The position numbers were made by a program, and so were the translations under genes. Source: Pseudoxanthomonas helianthi (GTDB lineage: Bacteria > Pseudomonadota > Gammaproteobacteria > Xanthomonadales > Xanthomonadaceae). From it: a stretch of 64,000 nucleotides of DNA. Numbering within the stretch: the first letter of the stretch is position 1; each line of letters begins with the position of its first letter. The notes beneath the pieces were generated by a model. The model was not told the origin of the DNA and searched no databases. It saw only the letters and a program-made list of their open reading frames with translations. Positions 26,819-38,218 of this stretch are shown here, one piece after another. The stretch is from positions 310,413 to 374,412 of the forward strand of contig NZ_JAGKTC010000001.1 of assembly GCF_017939625.1 (NCBI RefSeq), in the 5' to 3' direction.

Positions 26819-28527
26819 GCGGCCACCTCGTCTTCGCTACGGGATTCCAGGTAGCGGGCGCGTTTCTTCGGGCGGATCCGCTGCAGGTCGACTTCGATCA
26901 GGCCATCGATCGAATCGCTGAACGCAGGATCGACGCCGAAGGCGAGGAAACGCGCGCCGCCGGGTTCGCACAGGTCGGTGTACTGCTTGTACAGCATCGG
27001 CACGGTCGCGCCGAGTGCGTCGAGGTTCTGCTTCAGCACGCGGAACGCGGTCTCGCCGTCGAGCTCGCCGAAGTCGGGCATCGCGGCCAGGTATTCGAAC
27101 GGACGCATCGACACCGCGTCGCCGGCCTGTGCGCCGTAGTAGCGCGAGTAGTAGGCGACGATCTGTTCGCGTGCCGCCACCGGCAACACGGCGCTGATCG
27201 ACACCGCACCGAACAGGTAGCGCACGCGCGGATGCGCGCGCAGGTAGGCGCCGATGCCCTGCCACAGGTAGTCGATGCTGCGGCTGCCCCAGTATTCCGG
27301 GGCGACGAAGCTGCGCCCCAGTTCCATGCCCTCGGCGATGCGCGGCAGGGCCTCGTCGCGGTAACGGAACAGCCCGGCGGTATACAGGCCCTTGAGGCCG
27401 TGCTGGGCCAGGACCGGTGCGCCGCGGGCGATGCGGTAGGCGCCGGCGATCTGTCGCGCAGGCGCGTCCCACAGCACGATGTGTTCGTAATGCGCATCGT
27501 AGGCGTCCACGTCGAGGCGCTTGCCGGTGCCTTCGCCGACCTGGCGGAAGGTGTATTCGCGCAGGCGGCCGATTTCGCGCAGCAGCGGAGATTCGGGGGC
27601 GACCTGGCCGACGCGGATCTCCTTGCCGTCGCTGGTGCGGCCCAGCATCGACAACCCGGCGATTTCGCGTTCCAGCACCTTGCGGTCGACGGCGGCGACC
27701 AGCGGCTCCGGCGCATCGGCGACGTCTTCCGGACTCCGCCCGATGGCGTACAGCGCCTCGCGCACGCGGGCGATCTGCGCATCGGCGTCGCCTTCGGCTT
27801 CCACTTGCATGGGGCGCCCGACACGCAGGGTGATGCGGCGCTGCGCACGCTTGAACATCTCCCGCGCCAGCAGCGCGGTGCCGGCCGGCTTGAACAGCGC
27901 GGAAGCCCCGTAGAACAACGCCGAATTGCGCGCCTGTATCCGCACCGGCAGCACCGGGGCGCCGGTATTGCGGGCGAAACGCAGGAAACCCCGGCGCCAG
28001 CGCGTGTCGCGCACGCCGCGCGGACCCAGCCGCGACACTTCGCCGGCCGGGAACACGATCACGCACTGTTCCGCCTCCAGCGCCTGCTCCACCGCGCGCA
28101 AGCTGTCCGCGCCGGGCTTGCCGCCGAGGATGCGCACCGGCAGCAGCAGTTCGCGCAGCGGCTCGATCGACGCCAGGAAATCGTTGGCGACGATCTTCAC
28201 GTCGCGGCGCACGCTGCCGACGAAATGCAGCAGGGCGAGGGCATCCAGCGCACCGGATGGATGGTTGGCGACGATCAGCAGCCGCCCGCTGGCCGGCACC
28301 CGCCGGCTTTCGACCTGGTCGACCACGTAGCGCAGGTTGAGGAAGTCCAGGGTGGCTTCGAGGAAGGCGAAGCCGCGCAGGTGCCCGTGCGTGGCCAGGA
28401 AGCCGTAGGCAGCGTCCAGCTTCGACCACCGCCCCAGCCCGCGCAGCAACGGCCGGGCCAGCGCGGCGCGGCGGCCGCGGAACCAGTGCGGGTAGCGTTC
28501 GGCGATCTGTTGTTCGAGCGGCTGCAT
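26815..28527 (-). CDS. Bifunctional OlsF-like acyltransferase (PlsC-like plus GNAT-like domains)
   Basis: This 570-residue protein joins two acyltransferases. The N-terminal half (about 75-245) is PlsC-like, with N88-H-P-S-G-A-L-D95 at the catalytic HxxxxD-type position and FPAGEVS (159-165) as the acyl-acceptor motif. The C-terminal half (about 285-570) resembles the GNAT-type N-acyltransferase/hemolysin family of OlsB (LREYTFRQVGEGTGKRLD, LFRYRDEALPRIAEGMELGR, SIDYLWQGIGAYL). The same domain order occurs in OlsF, which makes ornithine lipids in two steps. That product is likely but not proven, because related fusions acylate other amino compounds. I chose the ATG at 28527; it is coupled to the phosphoesterase gene downstream. 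Confidence 0.78.
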   Translation of the reverse strand: MQPLEQQIAERYPHWFRGRRAALARPLLRGLGRWSKLDAAYGFLATHGHLRGFAFLEATLDFLNLRYVVDQVESRRVPASGRLLIVANHPSGALDALALLHFVGSVRRDVKIVANDFLASIEPLRELLLPVRILGGKPGADSLRAVEQALEAEQCVIVFPAGEVSRLGPRGVRDTRWRRGFLRFARNTGAPVLPVRIQARNSALFYGASALFKPAGTALLAREMFKRAQRRITLRVGRPMQVEAEGDADAQIARVREALYAIGRSPEDVADAPEPLVAAVDRKVLEREIAGLSMLGRTSDGKEIRVGQVAPESPLLREIGRLREYTFRQVGEGTGKRLDVDAYDAHYEHIVLWDAPARQIAGAYRIARGAPVLAQHGLKGLYTAGLFRYRDEALPRIAEGMELGRSFVAPEYWGSRSIDYLWQGIGAYLRAHPRVRYLFGAVSISAVLPVAAREQIVAYYSRYYGAQAGDAVSMRPFEYLAAMPDFGELDGETAFRVLKQNLDALGATVPMLYKQYTDLCEPGGARFLAFGVDPAFSDSIDGLIEVDLQRIRPKKRARYLESRSEDEVAA

Positions 28528-28724
28528 CGGCGGACGGGAGCGGCTGTGTCGCCGCGCAGCCTGAACCCGGCCGGCGACAGCCCGGTTGCGGTTTTGCGGC
28601 AGCGGCGTGACACGTCGGCACCCGGCCCAGCCCCCAGCCGAGCGACGGAAACTTAATTCCCGTGCAATCCTGAACGATGCACAATGCACCCCCGTGCGCA
28701 TCCGTGTATGATGCGCGCCCATCT

Positions 28725-28749
28725 TTTCATCCGCATAAAGGGATATAAG
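28725..28749 (+). promoter_or_regulatory. Motif shared with ahcY, upstream of metK
   Basis: TTTCATCCG (28725-28733) is followed after eight bases by GATATAAG (28742-28749), and metK starts at 28754. The ahcY leader has the same two words with the same eight-base spacing at 34879-34903. GATATAAG is too close to the ATG to be an ordinary -10 box. A better -10 candidate is TATGAT at 28707-28712, which would put this motif in the 5' UTR or across the initially transcribed region. A shared operator is the simplest reading. Confidence 0.45.
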
Positions 28750-28753
28750 CCCG

Positions 28754-29965
28754 ATGTCCAGCTACCTGTTCACCTCCGAATCGGTCTCCGAAGGCCATCC
28801 GGACAAGATCGCCGACCAGATTTCGGACGCCGTCCTCGACGCGATCCTCGCGCAGGACAAGCGTGCGCGCGTGGCCTGCGAAACGCTGGTCAAGACCGGC
28901 GCCGCCATCGTCGCGGGCGAAGTCACCACCACCGCGTGGGTCGACATCGAGGCGCTGGCGCGCAAGGTGATCAACGGCATCGGCTACGACAATTCCAACG
29001 TCGGCTTCGACGGCCATACCTGCGCCATCATCAACATGCTCGGCAAGCAGTCGCCGGACATCAACCAGGGCGTCGACCGCAAGAAGCCGGAAGAGCAAGG
29101 CGCGGGCGACCAGGGCCTGATGTTCGGCTACGCCTGCAACGAAGCGCCGGAATACATGCCCGCGCCGCTGTACTACAGCCACCGCCTGGTCGAACAGCAG
29201 GCCAAGGTGCGCAAGAACGGCAAGCTGAAGTGGCTGCGCCCCGATGCGAAGTCGCAGGTCACCCTGCGCTACGACGGCCACGACATCGTCGGCCTCGACG
29301 CCGTGGTGCTGTCGACCCAGCACGATCCGGACATCAAGCAGAAGGACCTGATCGAAGCCGTGCGCTCGGAGATCCTCGTGCCGGTGCTGCCGAAGAAGTG
29401 GCTGGAAGCGCTGCCCAAGAACAAGGTGCACATCAACCCGACCGGCAAGTTCGTGATCGGCGGCCCGGTGGGCGACTGCGGCCTGACCGGCCGCAAGATC
29501 ATCGTCGACAGCTACGGCGGCATGGCCCGCCACGGCGGCGGCGCGTTCTCGGGCAAGGATCCGTCGAAGGTCGACCGTTCGGCCGCCTACGCCGCGCGCT
29601 ACGTGGCCAAGAACATCGTCGCCGCGGGCCTGGCCGACAAGTGCGAAGTGCAGGTCTCCTACGCCATCGGCGTGGCCGAGCCGACCTCGATCTCGGTGAC
29701 CACCTTCGGCACCGGCAAGGTCGGCGACGACACCATCGAGAAGCTGATCCGCAAGCACTTCGACCTGCGCCCGTACGGCATCACCAAGATGCTGGACCTG
29801 GAGCACCCGATCTACCAAGCCACCGCCAGCTACGGCCACTTCGGCCGCAAGCCGAAGGAAATCTCCTACGTCGACGGCGCCGGCAAGAAGCACACCGCCA
29901 CCGCCTTCTCGTGGGAAAAGACCGACAAGGCCGACGAGCTGCGCAAGGCCGCGAAGCTGAAGTAA
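28754..29965 (+). CDS. metK: S-adenosylmethionine synthetase
   Basis: This 403-residue enzyme makes SAM from methionine and ATP, releasing phosphate and diphosphate, as a cytoplasmic homotetramer. Signatures are intact: [18 protein letters not shown] at the N-terminus (H15, D17), the loop around [12 protein letters not shown], and the P-loop-like [22 protein letters not shown]. Length is standard for proteobacterial MetK of the longer class. A purine-rich AAGGGA lies about ten bases before the ATG. With ahcY and metF it covers the SAM-SAH-methyl-THF cycle within 9 kb. The terminator at 29991 ends the transcript, so uup is separately controlled. Confidence 0.98.
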   Translation: MSSYLFTSESVSEGHPDKIADQISDAVLDAILAQDKRARVACETLVKTGAAIVAGEVTTTAWVDIEALARKVINGIGYDNSNVGFDGHTCAIINMLGKQSPDINQGVDRKKPEEQGAGDQGLMFGYACNEAPEYMPAPLYYSHRLVEQQAKVRKNGKLKWLRPDAKSQVTLRYDGHDIVGLDAVVLSTQHDPDIKQKDLIEAVRSEILVPVLPKKWLEALPKNKVHINPTGKFVIGGPVGDCGLTGRKIIVDSYGGMARHGGGAFSGKDPSKVDRSAAYAARYVAKNIVAAGLADKCEVQVSYAIGVAEPTSISVTTFGTGKVGDDTIEKLIRKHFDLRPYGITKMLDLEHPIYQATASYGHFGRKPKEISYVDGAGKKHTATAFSWEKTDKADELRKAAKLK

Positions 29966-29990
29966 ACCTTCGCTTCGGGAAGCACCCCGG

Positions 29991-30021
29991 ACGGGCCGCG
30001 CAAGCGGCCCGTTTTCTTTTC
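29991..30021 (+). terminator. Rho-independent terminator of metK
   Basis: The stem ACGGGCCGC (29991-29999) pairs with GCGGCCCGT (30004-30012), with a GCAA tetraloop. It is followed by TTTCTTTTC. It begins 26 bases after the metK stop. Confidence 0.9.
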
Positions 30022-30041
30022 GCGCCCGGTAAAATGGCCGC

Positions 30042-31952
<1,911 letters not shown>

Positions 31953-31956
31953 TTTC

Positions 31957-32043
31957 GTAGGAGCGCCCCTGGGCGCGACCGAGAAAACGACAACAGGTGG
32001 AATCGGCCATGGAAGTTCCGGTCGCGCCCAGGGGCGCTCCTAC
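31957..32043. repeat. SMAG-like GTAG-bounded inverted repeat (GCCCCTGGGC type)
   Basis: The element runs from GTAGGAGCGCCCCTGGGCGC to its near-perfect complement ending GCGCTCCTAC, with a 47-base unpaired centre. It sits between the convergent ends of uup and ppc, 5 bases after the uup stop. It has no T-run but may act as a bidirectional barrier or RNA 3' end. Confidence 0.85.
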
Positions 32044-32054
32044 GAAAGCGACGA

Positions 32055-34763
32055 TCAGCCCGTGTTCTGCACGCCCTGCGAAACGCCGTTGACGGTGGCG
32101 ACCAGCACGCGCAGCAGTTCATCGTCCTCGCGTCCGCTTTCGCGCCAGCGCTTCAGCAGGTCGGCCTGCATCACGCTGATCGGATCGACATAGGGATTGC
32201 GCAGGCGGATCGACAATGCCAGGCGCTGGTCGTTTTGCAGCAGCCACTCGTTGCCGCCCAGCGACAGCACCCAGTCGCGGGTCGTCGCGTACTCGCCCTG
32301 CACGCGCGGGAAGAACGTGTCGTGCAATGGGCCCGACAGGCGCGAGAACATCTCGGCGATGCTGATGTCGCCCTTGGCCAGCACCATCGAGATGTCGTCG
32401 AGGAAGGTGCGGAAGAACGGCCACTCGCGGGCCATCTCGCGCAACGTGGCTTCATGGCCGGCATCGACCGCCGCCTGCAGGCCGCTGCCGACGCCGAACC
32501 AGCCGGGAATCACCGCGCGCGCCTGGCTCCAGGCGAACACCCAGGGGATCGCGCGCAGGTTGGACAGCGCCGCATCCTGGCCCAGCCGGCGCGACGGCCG
32601 CGAACCCAGGGTCATGCGCTCGATCACGTCGATCGGCGTGGCGCTGCGGAAATAGTCCATGAACCCCGGCGCGCCGACGAAATCGCGATAGGCGCGGCTG
32701 CTGGCCTCGGCGACGAGGTCCATCACCTCGCGCCACTTCGCCTCGCGCGGCTCCGGCGGACGCGGGCGGATGCTCGATACGAGCACGGCACCCGCGGCCT
32801 GTTCCAGCGAACGCAGCGCCAGCGCGCGGATGCCGTACTTGCGGTGGATCACCTCACCCTGTTCGGTCACGCGCAGGCGCCCGTCGACGCTGCCGCGCGG
32901 CGACGCGTCGACCGCGCGCGTGGTCTTGCCGCCGCCGCGGCTGATCGAACCGCCGCGGCCATGGAAGAAGGTCAGCTTGATGCCCAGTTCGTCCGCGGCT
33001 TCGAGCAATTCGACCTGTCCGCGCTGCAGGCCCCAGCGCGAGGCCGCGATGCCCCCGTCCTTGCCGCTGTCGGAATACCCCAGCATCACCATCTGCACGT
33101 TGCCGCGCGCCGCCAGGTGTTCGCGATACACCGGGTCGGCCAACAGGTCGCGCAGCGTGCCGGGACCGTGGCGCAGGTCGTCGACGGTCTCGAACAGCGG
33201 TGCGATGTCCAGTGGCACGTGCCCGTCGCCATCGACCAGTCCGCCACGCCGCGCCAGCGCCAGCACGGTCAGCACGTCGGCGCGGTCATGGGCCATGCTG
33301 ATGATGTACGCGCCCAGCGCGTCGGCGCCGTGCAGGTGGCGCGCTTCGGCCAGCGCGGCGAACACCGCATCGAGGCGCGGATTGCCCTCGTCCTGCGAGG
33401 CCGGCAACGGCTTTTCCCCGCCCGCGTAGGGGCCGAGCAGCGCGGCGCGCTCCACCGCATTGCGGCCTTCCCATTGCGCATCGCCAAGCGCCGCGGCGAC
33501 CGCGCGCGCATGCACGCTGGACTCCTGGCGCACGTCCAGCCGCGCAAGATGGAAGCCGAAACTGCGCACGCGCCACAACAGCCGGCGCACCGCGAACCAG
33601 CCGGCGTGGATGCCCTTGTTCGCCTCCAGGCTGTGCAGGATCAATTCGATGTCGGCGGCCAGTTCCTCCGGCCCGGCGTAGCCGCCCGCAGTTCCTTCCA
33701 GCGTCGCCTTCAGGCGCGCGCGCATCAGGTCGTTGAGCAGGCGATAGGGCTGGTCGCCATGGCGCGGGCGCGAGCGGGCCGCCGCTTCCGGCAGCCGCGC
33801 GCGGTATTCCTCGATCCGCTGCAGCACCTGCGGCGAAACCGTCGCCACACCCAGCGACTGGCTCAGCAAGGTGGCGAGCTGGCCGAGTTCCTTCAGGTAC
33901 TTCTTCAGGATCGACCGGCGCTGCGCGCGCAGGGTTTCGGCGATGGTCGTGGCATCGACGTTGGGATTGCCGTCCATGTCGCCGCCGACCCAGGTGCCGA
34001 AGCGCAACAGGCGCGGGATTTCCGGCGCCTTGCCCCAGGTTTCGCGGAATGCAGTTTCCAGGGTCTCGTAGAACACCGGCATCACCCGGTACAGCACTTC
34101 GGTGACGTAGAAGCCGACGTGCTCGCGTTCGTCCTCGACGCCGGGCCGCACCGGTGAGGAATCGGCGGTCTGCCAGGCCGAAGTCAGGGCCATGCGGAAC
34201 CGTTCGATGTCGGTGGCACGCTCGCCGGGCGTGCGCCCGCCATCCAGCCCGTTGACCAGGCTGGCGACCATCAGTTGTTCCTTTTCCAGCAAGGCGCGGC
34301 GCACCGCTTCGGTCGGATGCGCAGTGAATACCGGCTCGATGTCGATGCGCGGCAGCCAAGCGGCGACCTCATCGAAATCCGCACCCTCGGCTTGCAGCTG
34401 CAGCAGGCTGGCGTGCACGCCTTCCGGCTGCGGCGCGCCACCCTGGCGCTGATAATCGCGGCGGCGGCGGATGCGGTGCACGCGCTCGGCGATGTTGACC
34501 ACCTGGAAGTAGGCGCTGAACGCCCGGATCAACGCTTCGGCGCGATGCGGCGGCAGGTCGGCGAGCAGGCCCGCCAGCGATTGCGGGGGTTCGTTGCCTT
34601 GGCGCCGCGCGATGGCGGCGGTGCGCACGCGTTCGACTTCGGCGAGGAATTCCGGCGAAACCTGTTCGGCCAGCATGTCGCCGACCAGGGCGCCGAGCTT
34701 GCGCACGTCCTCGCGCAGGGGAATATCGGGAGCGGCGAATTCGAGGCTCTGGGGGTTGTTCAT
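32055..34763 (-). CDS. ppc: Phosphoenolpyruvate carboxylase
   Basis: This 902-residue cytoplasmic enzyme carboxylates PEP with bicarbonate to oxaloacetate, refilling the TCA cycle. Catalytic signatures are intact: [12 protein letters not shown] with H149, [14 protein letters not shown] near residue 560, and the [12 protein letters not shown] loop near 600. The conserved C-terminal end ...VQNTG is also present. Length matches proteobacterial Ppc. I chose the ATG at 34763 (MNNPQSLEF); an open extension to 34844 lacks family similarity. It is divergent from ahcY, with about 300 bases between the starts, including the SAH riboswitch on the other strand. Confidence 0.97.
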   Translation of the reverse strand: MNNPQSLEFAAPDIPLREDVRKLGALVGDMLAEQVSPEFLAEVERVRTAAIARRQGNEPPQSLAGLLADLPPHRAEALIRAFSAYFQVVNIAERVHRIRRRRDYQRQGGAPQPEGVHASLLQLQAEGADFDEVAAWLPRIDIEPVFTAHPTEAVRRALLEKEQLMVASLVNGLDGGRTPGERATDIERFRMALTSAWQTADSSPVRPGVEDEREHVGFYVTEVLYRVMPVFYETLETAFRETWGKAPEIPRLLRFGTWVGGDMDGNPNVDATTIAETLRAQRRSILKKYLKELGQLATLLSQSLGVATVSPQVLQRIEEYRARLPEAAARSRPRHGDQPYRLLNDLMRARLKATLEGTAGGYAGPEELAADIELILHSLEANKGIHAGWFAVRRLLWRVRSFGFHLARLDVRQESSVHARAVAAALGDAQWEGRNAVERAALLGPYAGGEKPLPASQDEGNPRLDAVFAALAEARHLHGADALGAYIISMAHDRADVLTVLALARRGGLVDGDGHVPLDIAPLFETVDDLRHGPGTLRDLLADPVYREHLAARGNVQMVMLGYSDSGKDGGIAASRWGLQRGQVELLEAADELGIKLTFFHGRGGSISRGGGKTTRAVDASPRGSVDGRLRVTEQGEVIHRKYGIRALALRSLEQAAGAVLVSSIRPRPPEPREAKWREVMDLVAEASSRAYRDFVGAPGFMDYFRSATPIDVIERMTLGSRPSRRLGQDAALSNLRAIPWVFAWSQARAVIPGWFGVGSGLQAAVDAGHEATLREMAREWPFFRTFLDDISMVLAKGDISIAEMFSRLSGPLHDTFFPRVQGEYATTRDWVLSLGGNEWLLQNDQRLALSIRLRNPYVDPISVMQADLLKRWRESGREDDELLRVLVATVNGVSQGVQNTG

Positions 34764-34878
34764 CGGGTGCTTCGATGGGGAGAGGGGCGACGCGGGAACA
34801 AGCCAATCACATACCAATTGCGGCATTGCAGCAGACCACTGCAAGCCTACCCCATGGCCGTGATTTCGGCATTTATCG

Positions 34879-34903
34879 TTTCATCCGGAACAAGCGATAT
34901 AAT
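34879..34903 (+). promoter_or_regulatory. ahcY promoter region with motif shared with metK
   Basis: TTTCATCCG (34879-34887), eight bases, then GATATAAT (34896-34903). The TATAAT at 34898-34903 is a perfect -10 box, placing the start near 34910, exactly at the 5' end of the SAH riboswitch. Part of the region is a dyad: TATCG at 34874-34878 faces CGATA at 34895-34899. A repressor bound here would cover the -10 box. Confidence 0.55.
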
Positions 34904-34910
34904 CCTGTTG

Positions 34911-35020
34911 CCGTCGAGGGGCGCTGCGACTGTATGCGGATCCCTCCGCAAGAGCCCGCACATCCATGTGCGGACTTTTCAATACAGCCAGGCTCGGCGG
35001 CATTCATCGGTAACGGCGCC
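34911..35020 (+). promoter_or_regulatory. S-adenosylhomocysteine (SAH) riboswitch
   Basis: The conserved strands of the SAH aptamer are present in order: CGAGGGGCGCTGCGAC (34915-34930), CAGCCAGGCTCGG (34985-34997) and AACGGCGCC (35012-35020). The ahcY start is at 35067, and this RNA turns on ahcY when SAH builds up. The P2 stem CTGTAT/ATACAG carries an enlarged terminal region with two hairpins, GCGGATCCCTCCGC and CCGCACAT-CC-ATGTGCGG. The second is followed by ACTTTTC. The larger loop is not part of the conserved core. Confidence 0.9.
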
Positions 35021-35066
35021 CGGAACAGAATGCGAGTCCGCCTCGCCCTATCCGGAGCCGTACACC

Positions 35067-36497
35067 ATGAACGCACAGGTCAAGACCTTCTCAACCGAAG
35101 GCGACTACAAGGTCGCCGACATCTCGCTGGCCGACTGGGGCCGCAAGGAAATCGACATCGCCGAGCACGAGATGCCGGGCCTGATGTCGATCCGCAAGAA
35201 ATACGCCGCCGGCAAGCCGCTCAAGGGCGTGCGCGTCACCGGCTCGCTGCACATGACCATCCAGACCGCGGTGCTGATCGAGACGCTGAAGGACGTCGGC
35301 GCCGACGTGCGCTGGGCTTCGTGCAACATCTTCTCGACCCAGGACCACGCCGCCGCCGCGATCGCCGCGACCGGCACTCCGGTGTTCGCGTGGAAGGGCG
35401 AATCGCTGGAAGAATATTGGGACTGCACGCTGGACGCGGTGACCTTCCCCGGCGGCAAGGGCCCGGAACTGGTCGTCGACGACGGCGGCGACGTGACCCT
35501 GCTGATCCACAAGGGCTATGAGCTGGAACAGGGTTCGAAGTGGGTCGACGAACCGGCTTCCTCGCACGAAGAGCAGATCATCAAGAACCTGCTGAAGCGC
35601 GTCGCCAAGGAACGCCCCGGCTTCTGGACCAACGTGGTCAAGGACTGGAAGGGCGTGTCCGAGGAAACCACCACCGGCGTGCACCGTCTGTACCAGATCG
35701 CCGAACAGGGCAAGTTGCTGGTGCCGGCGATCAACGTCAACGACTCGGTGACCAAGTCCAAGTTCGACAACCTGTACGGCTGCCGCGAATCGCTGGCCGA
35801 CGGCCTGAAGCGCGCGATGGACGTGATGCTGGCCGGCAAGGTCGCGGTGGTCTGCGGCTACGGCGACGTCGGCAAGGGTTCGGCGCATTCGCTGCGCGCC
35901 TACGGCGCCCGCGTCGTCGTCACCGAGATCGACCCGATCTGCGCGCTGCAGGCGGCGATGGAAGGCTTCGAGGTCAACACGGTGGAAGACACCCTGGGCC
36001 AGGCCGACATCTACGTCACCACGACCGGCAACAAGGACATCATCACCCTCGAACACATGAAGGCGATGAAGGACCAAGCCATCGTCTGCAACATCGGCCA
36101 CTTCGACAACGAGATCCAGGTCGATGCGCTGTACGCCTCGGGCGCGACCAAGACCAACATCAAGCCGCAGGTCGACAAGTTCACCTTCGCCAACGGCAAC
36201 AGCATCTTCCTGCTGGCCGAAGGCCGCCTGGTCAACCTGGGTTGCGCGACCGGCCATCCGAGCTTCGTGATGTCGAACTCGTTCTCCAACCAGACCCTGG
36301 CGCAGATCGACCTGTGGGCGAACAAGGACGTGTACGAGAAGACCGTGTACCGCCTGCCGAAGCAGCTCGACGAGGAAGTCGCCCGCCTGCACCTGGAGAA
36401 GATCGGCGTGAAGCTGACCAAGCTGACCCAGGCCCAGGCCGACTACCTCGGCGTGCCAGTCGAAGGCCCGTACAAGCCGGAGCACTACCGCTACTGA
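35067..36497 (+). CDS. ahcY: Adenosylhomocysteinase (SAH hydrolase)
   Basis: This 476-residue NAD-dependent enzyme splits S-adenosylhomocysteine into homocysteine and adenosine, relieving product inhibition of methyltransferases. The substrate domain shows [17 protein letters not shown] and [16 protein letters not shown]. The NAD-binding loop is [10 protein letters not shown] near residue 265, and the C-terminus ends [10 protein letters not shown] as in the family. The roughly 40-residue segment around [24 protein letters not shown] is the insert typical of this bacterial class. I chose the ATG at 35067, just after the riboswitch. metF follows on the same strand after a REP-like repeat. Confidence 0.98.
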   Translation: MNAQVKTFSTEGDYKVADISLADWGRKEIDIAEHEMPGLMSIRKKYAAGKPLKGVRVTGSLHMTIQTAVLIETLKDVGADVRWASCNIFSTQDHAAAAIAATGTPVFAWKGESLEEYWDCTLDAVTFPGGKGPELVVDDGGDVTLLIHKGYELEQGSKWVDEPASSHEEQIIKNLLKRVAKERPGFWTNVVKDWKGVSEETTTGVHRLYQIAEQGKLLVPAINVNDSVTKSKFDNLYGCRESLADGLKRAMDVMLAGKVAVVCGYGDVGKGSAHSLRAYGARVVVTEIDPICALQAAMEGFEVNTVEDTLGQADIYVTTTGNKDIITLEHMKAMKDQAIVCNIGHFDNEIQVDALYASGATKTNIKPQVDKFTFANGNSIFLLAEGRLVNLGCATGHPSFVMSNSFSNQTLAQIDLWANKDVYEKTVYRLPKQLDEEVARLHLEKIGVKLTKLTQAQADYLGVPVEGPYKPEHYRY

Positions 36498-36520
36498 GTC
36501 CTGCCCGTCGCTTTATGCTC

Positions 36521-36615
36521 GTCATTCCAGCGCAAGCAGGAATCCAGTTTGCCGTTGCCCTCCCCCTCCGGCGCACGGCAAAGGCAATATGGATCCCGGC
36601 TTGCGCCGGGATGAC
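36521..36615. repeat. REP-like palindromic element (GTCATTCC type), copy 2
   Basis: It opens GTCATTCCAGCGCAAGCAGG and closes with CCCGGCTTGCGCCGGGATGAC, with AGTTTGCCGTTGCC facing GGCAAAGGCAATATGG-like halves in the middle. The layout is the same as at 8803 and 46128. It lies between ahcY and metF, so it would be part of the mRNA if the two are co-transcribed. Confidence 0.85.
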
Positions 36616-36667
36616 GGCGCGGATTTTCATGCAACCTCAAGCAGCCCGGCTTCGACTTGGATGCCCC

Positions 36668-37495
36668 ATGCAGACTCCCGTTTCATTTGAGTTCTATCCG
36701 CCGAAAACCGACGAGCAGCGCTCGCAACTCGACCGCACCGCGGAGAAGCTGAAGACGTATTCGCCCGAATACGTCTCCTGCACCTTCGGCGCGGGCGGCT
36801 CGACCCTGAGCTTCACTTCGGAAACGGTGCGTCACCTCAAGCAGGAACACGGCTTCGAAGCCGTGCCGCATATCTCCTGCGTCGGCGGCAGCCGCGAGGA
36901 AATCCGCGAACTGCTGAAGCTGTACCGGGCGATCGGCTGCAAGCGCCTCGTCGCGCTGCGCGGCGACCTGCCCTCGGGCATGGGCCACCCGGGCGACCTG
37001 CGCTACGCGTCGGAGCTGATCGAGTTCATCCGTGCCGAACACGGCAGTCACTTCCACATCGAAGTCGGCGCGTATCCGGAAATGCATCCGCAGGCCGAAG
37101 ACGCGATGGTCGACCTCAAGCATTTCAAGGCCAAGATCGACGCCGGCGCCGACGGCGCGATCACCCAGTATTTCTACAATCCCGACGCGTATTTCCACTT
37201 CATCGACGCCGTTCGCCGCCTCGGCGTGCAGGTGCCGATCGTGCCGGGGATCATGCCGATCTCCAACTTCAGCCAGTTGCGCCGCTTCTCCGAAGCCTGC
37301 GGCGCCGAAATCCCGCGCTGGCTGGGCAAGCGCATGCAGGCCTTCGGCGACGACGCGGAGGGGATCCGCGAGTTCGGCGCCGACGTGGTCGCGCGCCTGT
37401 GCGAACGACTGGTCGCCGGCGGCGCGCCTTCGCTGCATTTCTACACGCTGAACCTGGCCAAGCCGACCCAGGCAGTGTTGTCGCGGCTGGGATGA
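36668..37495 (+). CDS. metF: 5,10-methylenetetrahydrofolate reductase
   Basis: This 275-residue FAD enzyme reduces 5,10-methylene-THF to 5-methyl-THF, the methyl donor for methionine synthesis. The N-terminus (VSFEFYPPKTDEQRSQLD), YVSCTFGAGGSTL, CVGGSREEIRELL, LRGDLPSG and the active-site region ITQYFYNPDAYFHFIDAVR are all family hallmarks. The C-terminal VPIVPGIMPISNFSQLRRF and LHFYTLNLAKPTQAVL complete the barrel. Length is close to E. coli MetF. The ATG at 36668 places the first conserved strand at the usual position. It lies 170 bases after ahcY, with a palindromic repeat between. Confidence 0.96.
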   Translation: MQTPVSFEFYPPKTDEQRSQLDRTAEKLKTYSPEYVSCTFGAGGSTLSFTSETVRHLKQEHGFEAVPHISCVGGSREEIRELLKLYRAIGCKRLVALRGDLPSGMGHPGDLRYASELIEFIRAEHGSHFHIEVGAYPEMHPQAEDAMVDLKHFKAKIDAGADGAITQYFYNPDAYFHFIDAVRRLGVQVPIVPGIMPISNFSQLRRFSEACGAEIPRWLGKRMQAFGDDAEGIREFGADVVARLCERLVAGGAPSLHFYTLNLAKPTQAVLSRLG

Positions 37496-37527
37496 CAGGC
37501 GCGCGGGCGCCGCGCTAGGCTGCGTCG

Positions 37528-38124
37528 ATGCGTTCCTGTTCCCTGCTGGCGATCCTCGCGCTGATCTGCGCGGCCGCGTTCTGGCCGCACGACGCCCGTG
37601 CGCAACGAGGCGTGCATCGCTGCGAAGGGATGGATGGCAAACCGGTGTTCACCGACAAGCGCTGCGAAGACGTCGGCGCGATGGATGCGCTGCCGCGTGC
37701 CGCCACGCCCACGGCCGGCAACGTCGGCGGCTCGCCGTTGCGCGGCGGCTGTTCGCGCACGCTCAGCGACCTGGTCCACCAGATCACCGCCGCGATCGAC
37801 AACCGCGACGTCAACCGGCTGGCCAGCGTGTACCAGTGGGCCGGCGCGTCCGACGAAGCGGCGAACCGGATCCTCGACCGGCTCCAGGTCATCGTCGATC
37901 GCCCCTTGCTCGACATCGAGCCGATCCGCCCGGCTCCGCCGCCGATCACCGACGACGCCGGCAACATCGTCGACACGAACGAGGATGGTTACTACCCGCA
38001 GACCGCCACGCTATCGCGCCCGACCGGTCTGCGGGTGATGCAATCGCTGAAGAACGGCAGCGCCACGGCCAGCACGACCTTCGGCCTGCGCCGCAGCTAC
38101 GGCTGTTTCTGGATCTCTTTGTAG
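37528..38124 (+). CDS. Secreted DUF4124-like protein
   Basis: This 198-residue protein has a signal peptide (MRSCSLLAILALICAAAFWP, cleavage near ARA-QR). A short Cys-containing DUF4124-like unit follows (VHRCEGMDGKPVFTDKRCED), in which two Cys residues could form a disulfide. The rest is a mixed domain with DLVHQITAAIDNRDVNRLASVYQWAG and a C-terminal LRRSYGCFWISL. No enzymatic motif is visible, so a periplasmic structural or binding role is possible. The TAG stop codon (38122-38124) is supplied by the GTAG end of a SMAG-like repeat. Confidence 0.7.
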   Translation: MRSCSLLAILALICAAAFWPHDARAQRGVHRCEGMDGKPVFTDKRCEDVGAMDALPRAATPTAGNVGGSPLRGGCSRTLSDLVHQITAAIDNRDVNRLASVYQWAGASDEAANRILDRLQVIVDRPLLDIEPIRPAPPPITDDAGNIVDTNEDGYYPQTATLSRPTGLRVMQSLKNGSATASTTFGLRRSYGCFWISL

Positions 38125-38218
38125 GAGCGCACTTCAGTGCGCGACCGTAGAACGGCGCTGCGCGGAATTTTCCGTAAAACCCGAAGGCTCCCGGTCGCGC
38201 ACTGAAGTGCGCTCCTAC
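38121..38218. repeat. SMAG-like GTAG-bounded inverted repeat providing two stop codons
   Basis: The element begins GTAGGAGCGCACTTCAGTGC and ends with the exact complement, closing in CTAC at 38215-38218. The 5' TAG is the stop of the upstream plus-strand gene, and the complementary TAG is the stop of the sensor kinase on the other strand. The same arms with a different centre recur at 49088-49183. Confidence 0.9.

Noticed and set aside
28742-28749. GATATAAG as a -10 box for metK
   Set aside because: It lies five bases before the metK ATG, so a transcript from it would begin at or inside the coding region. It is treated as part of a shared motif instead.
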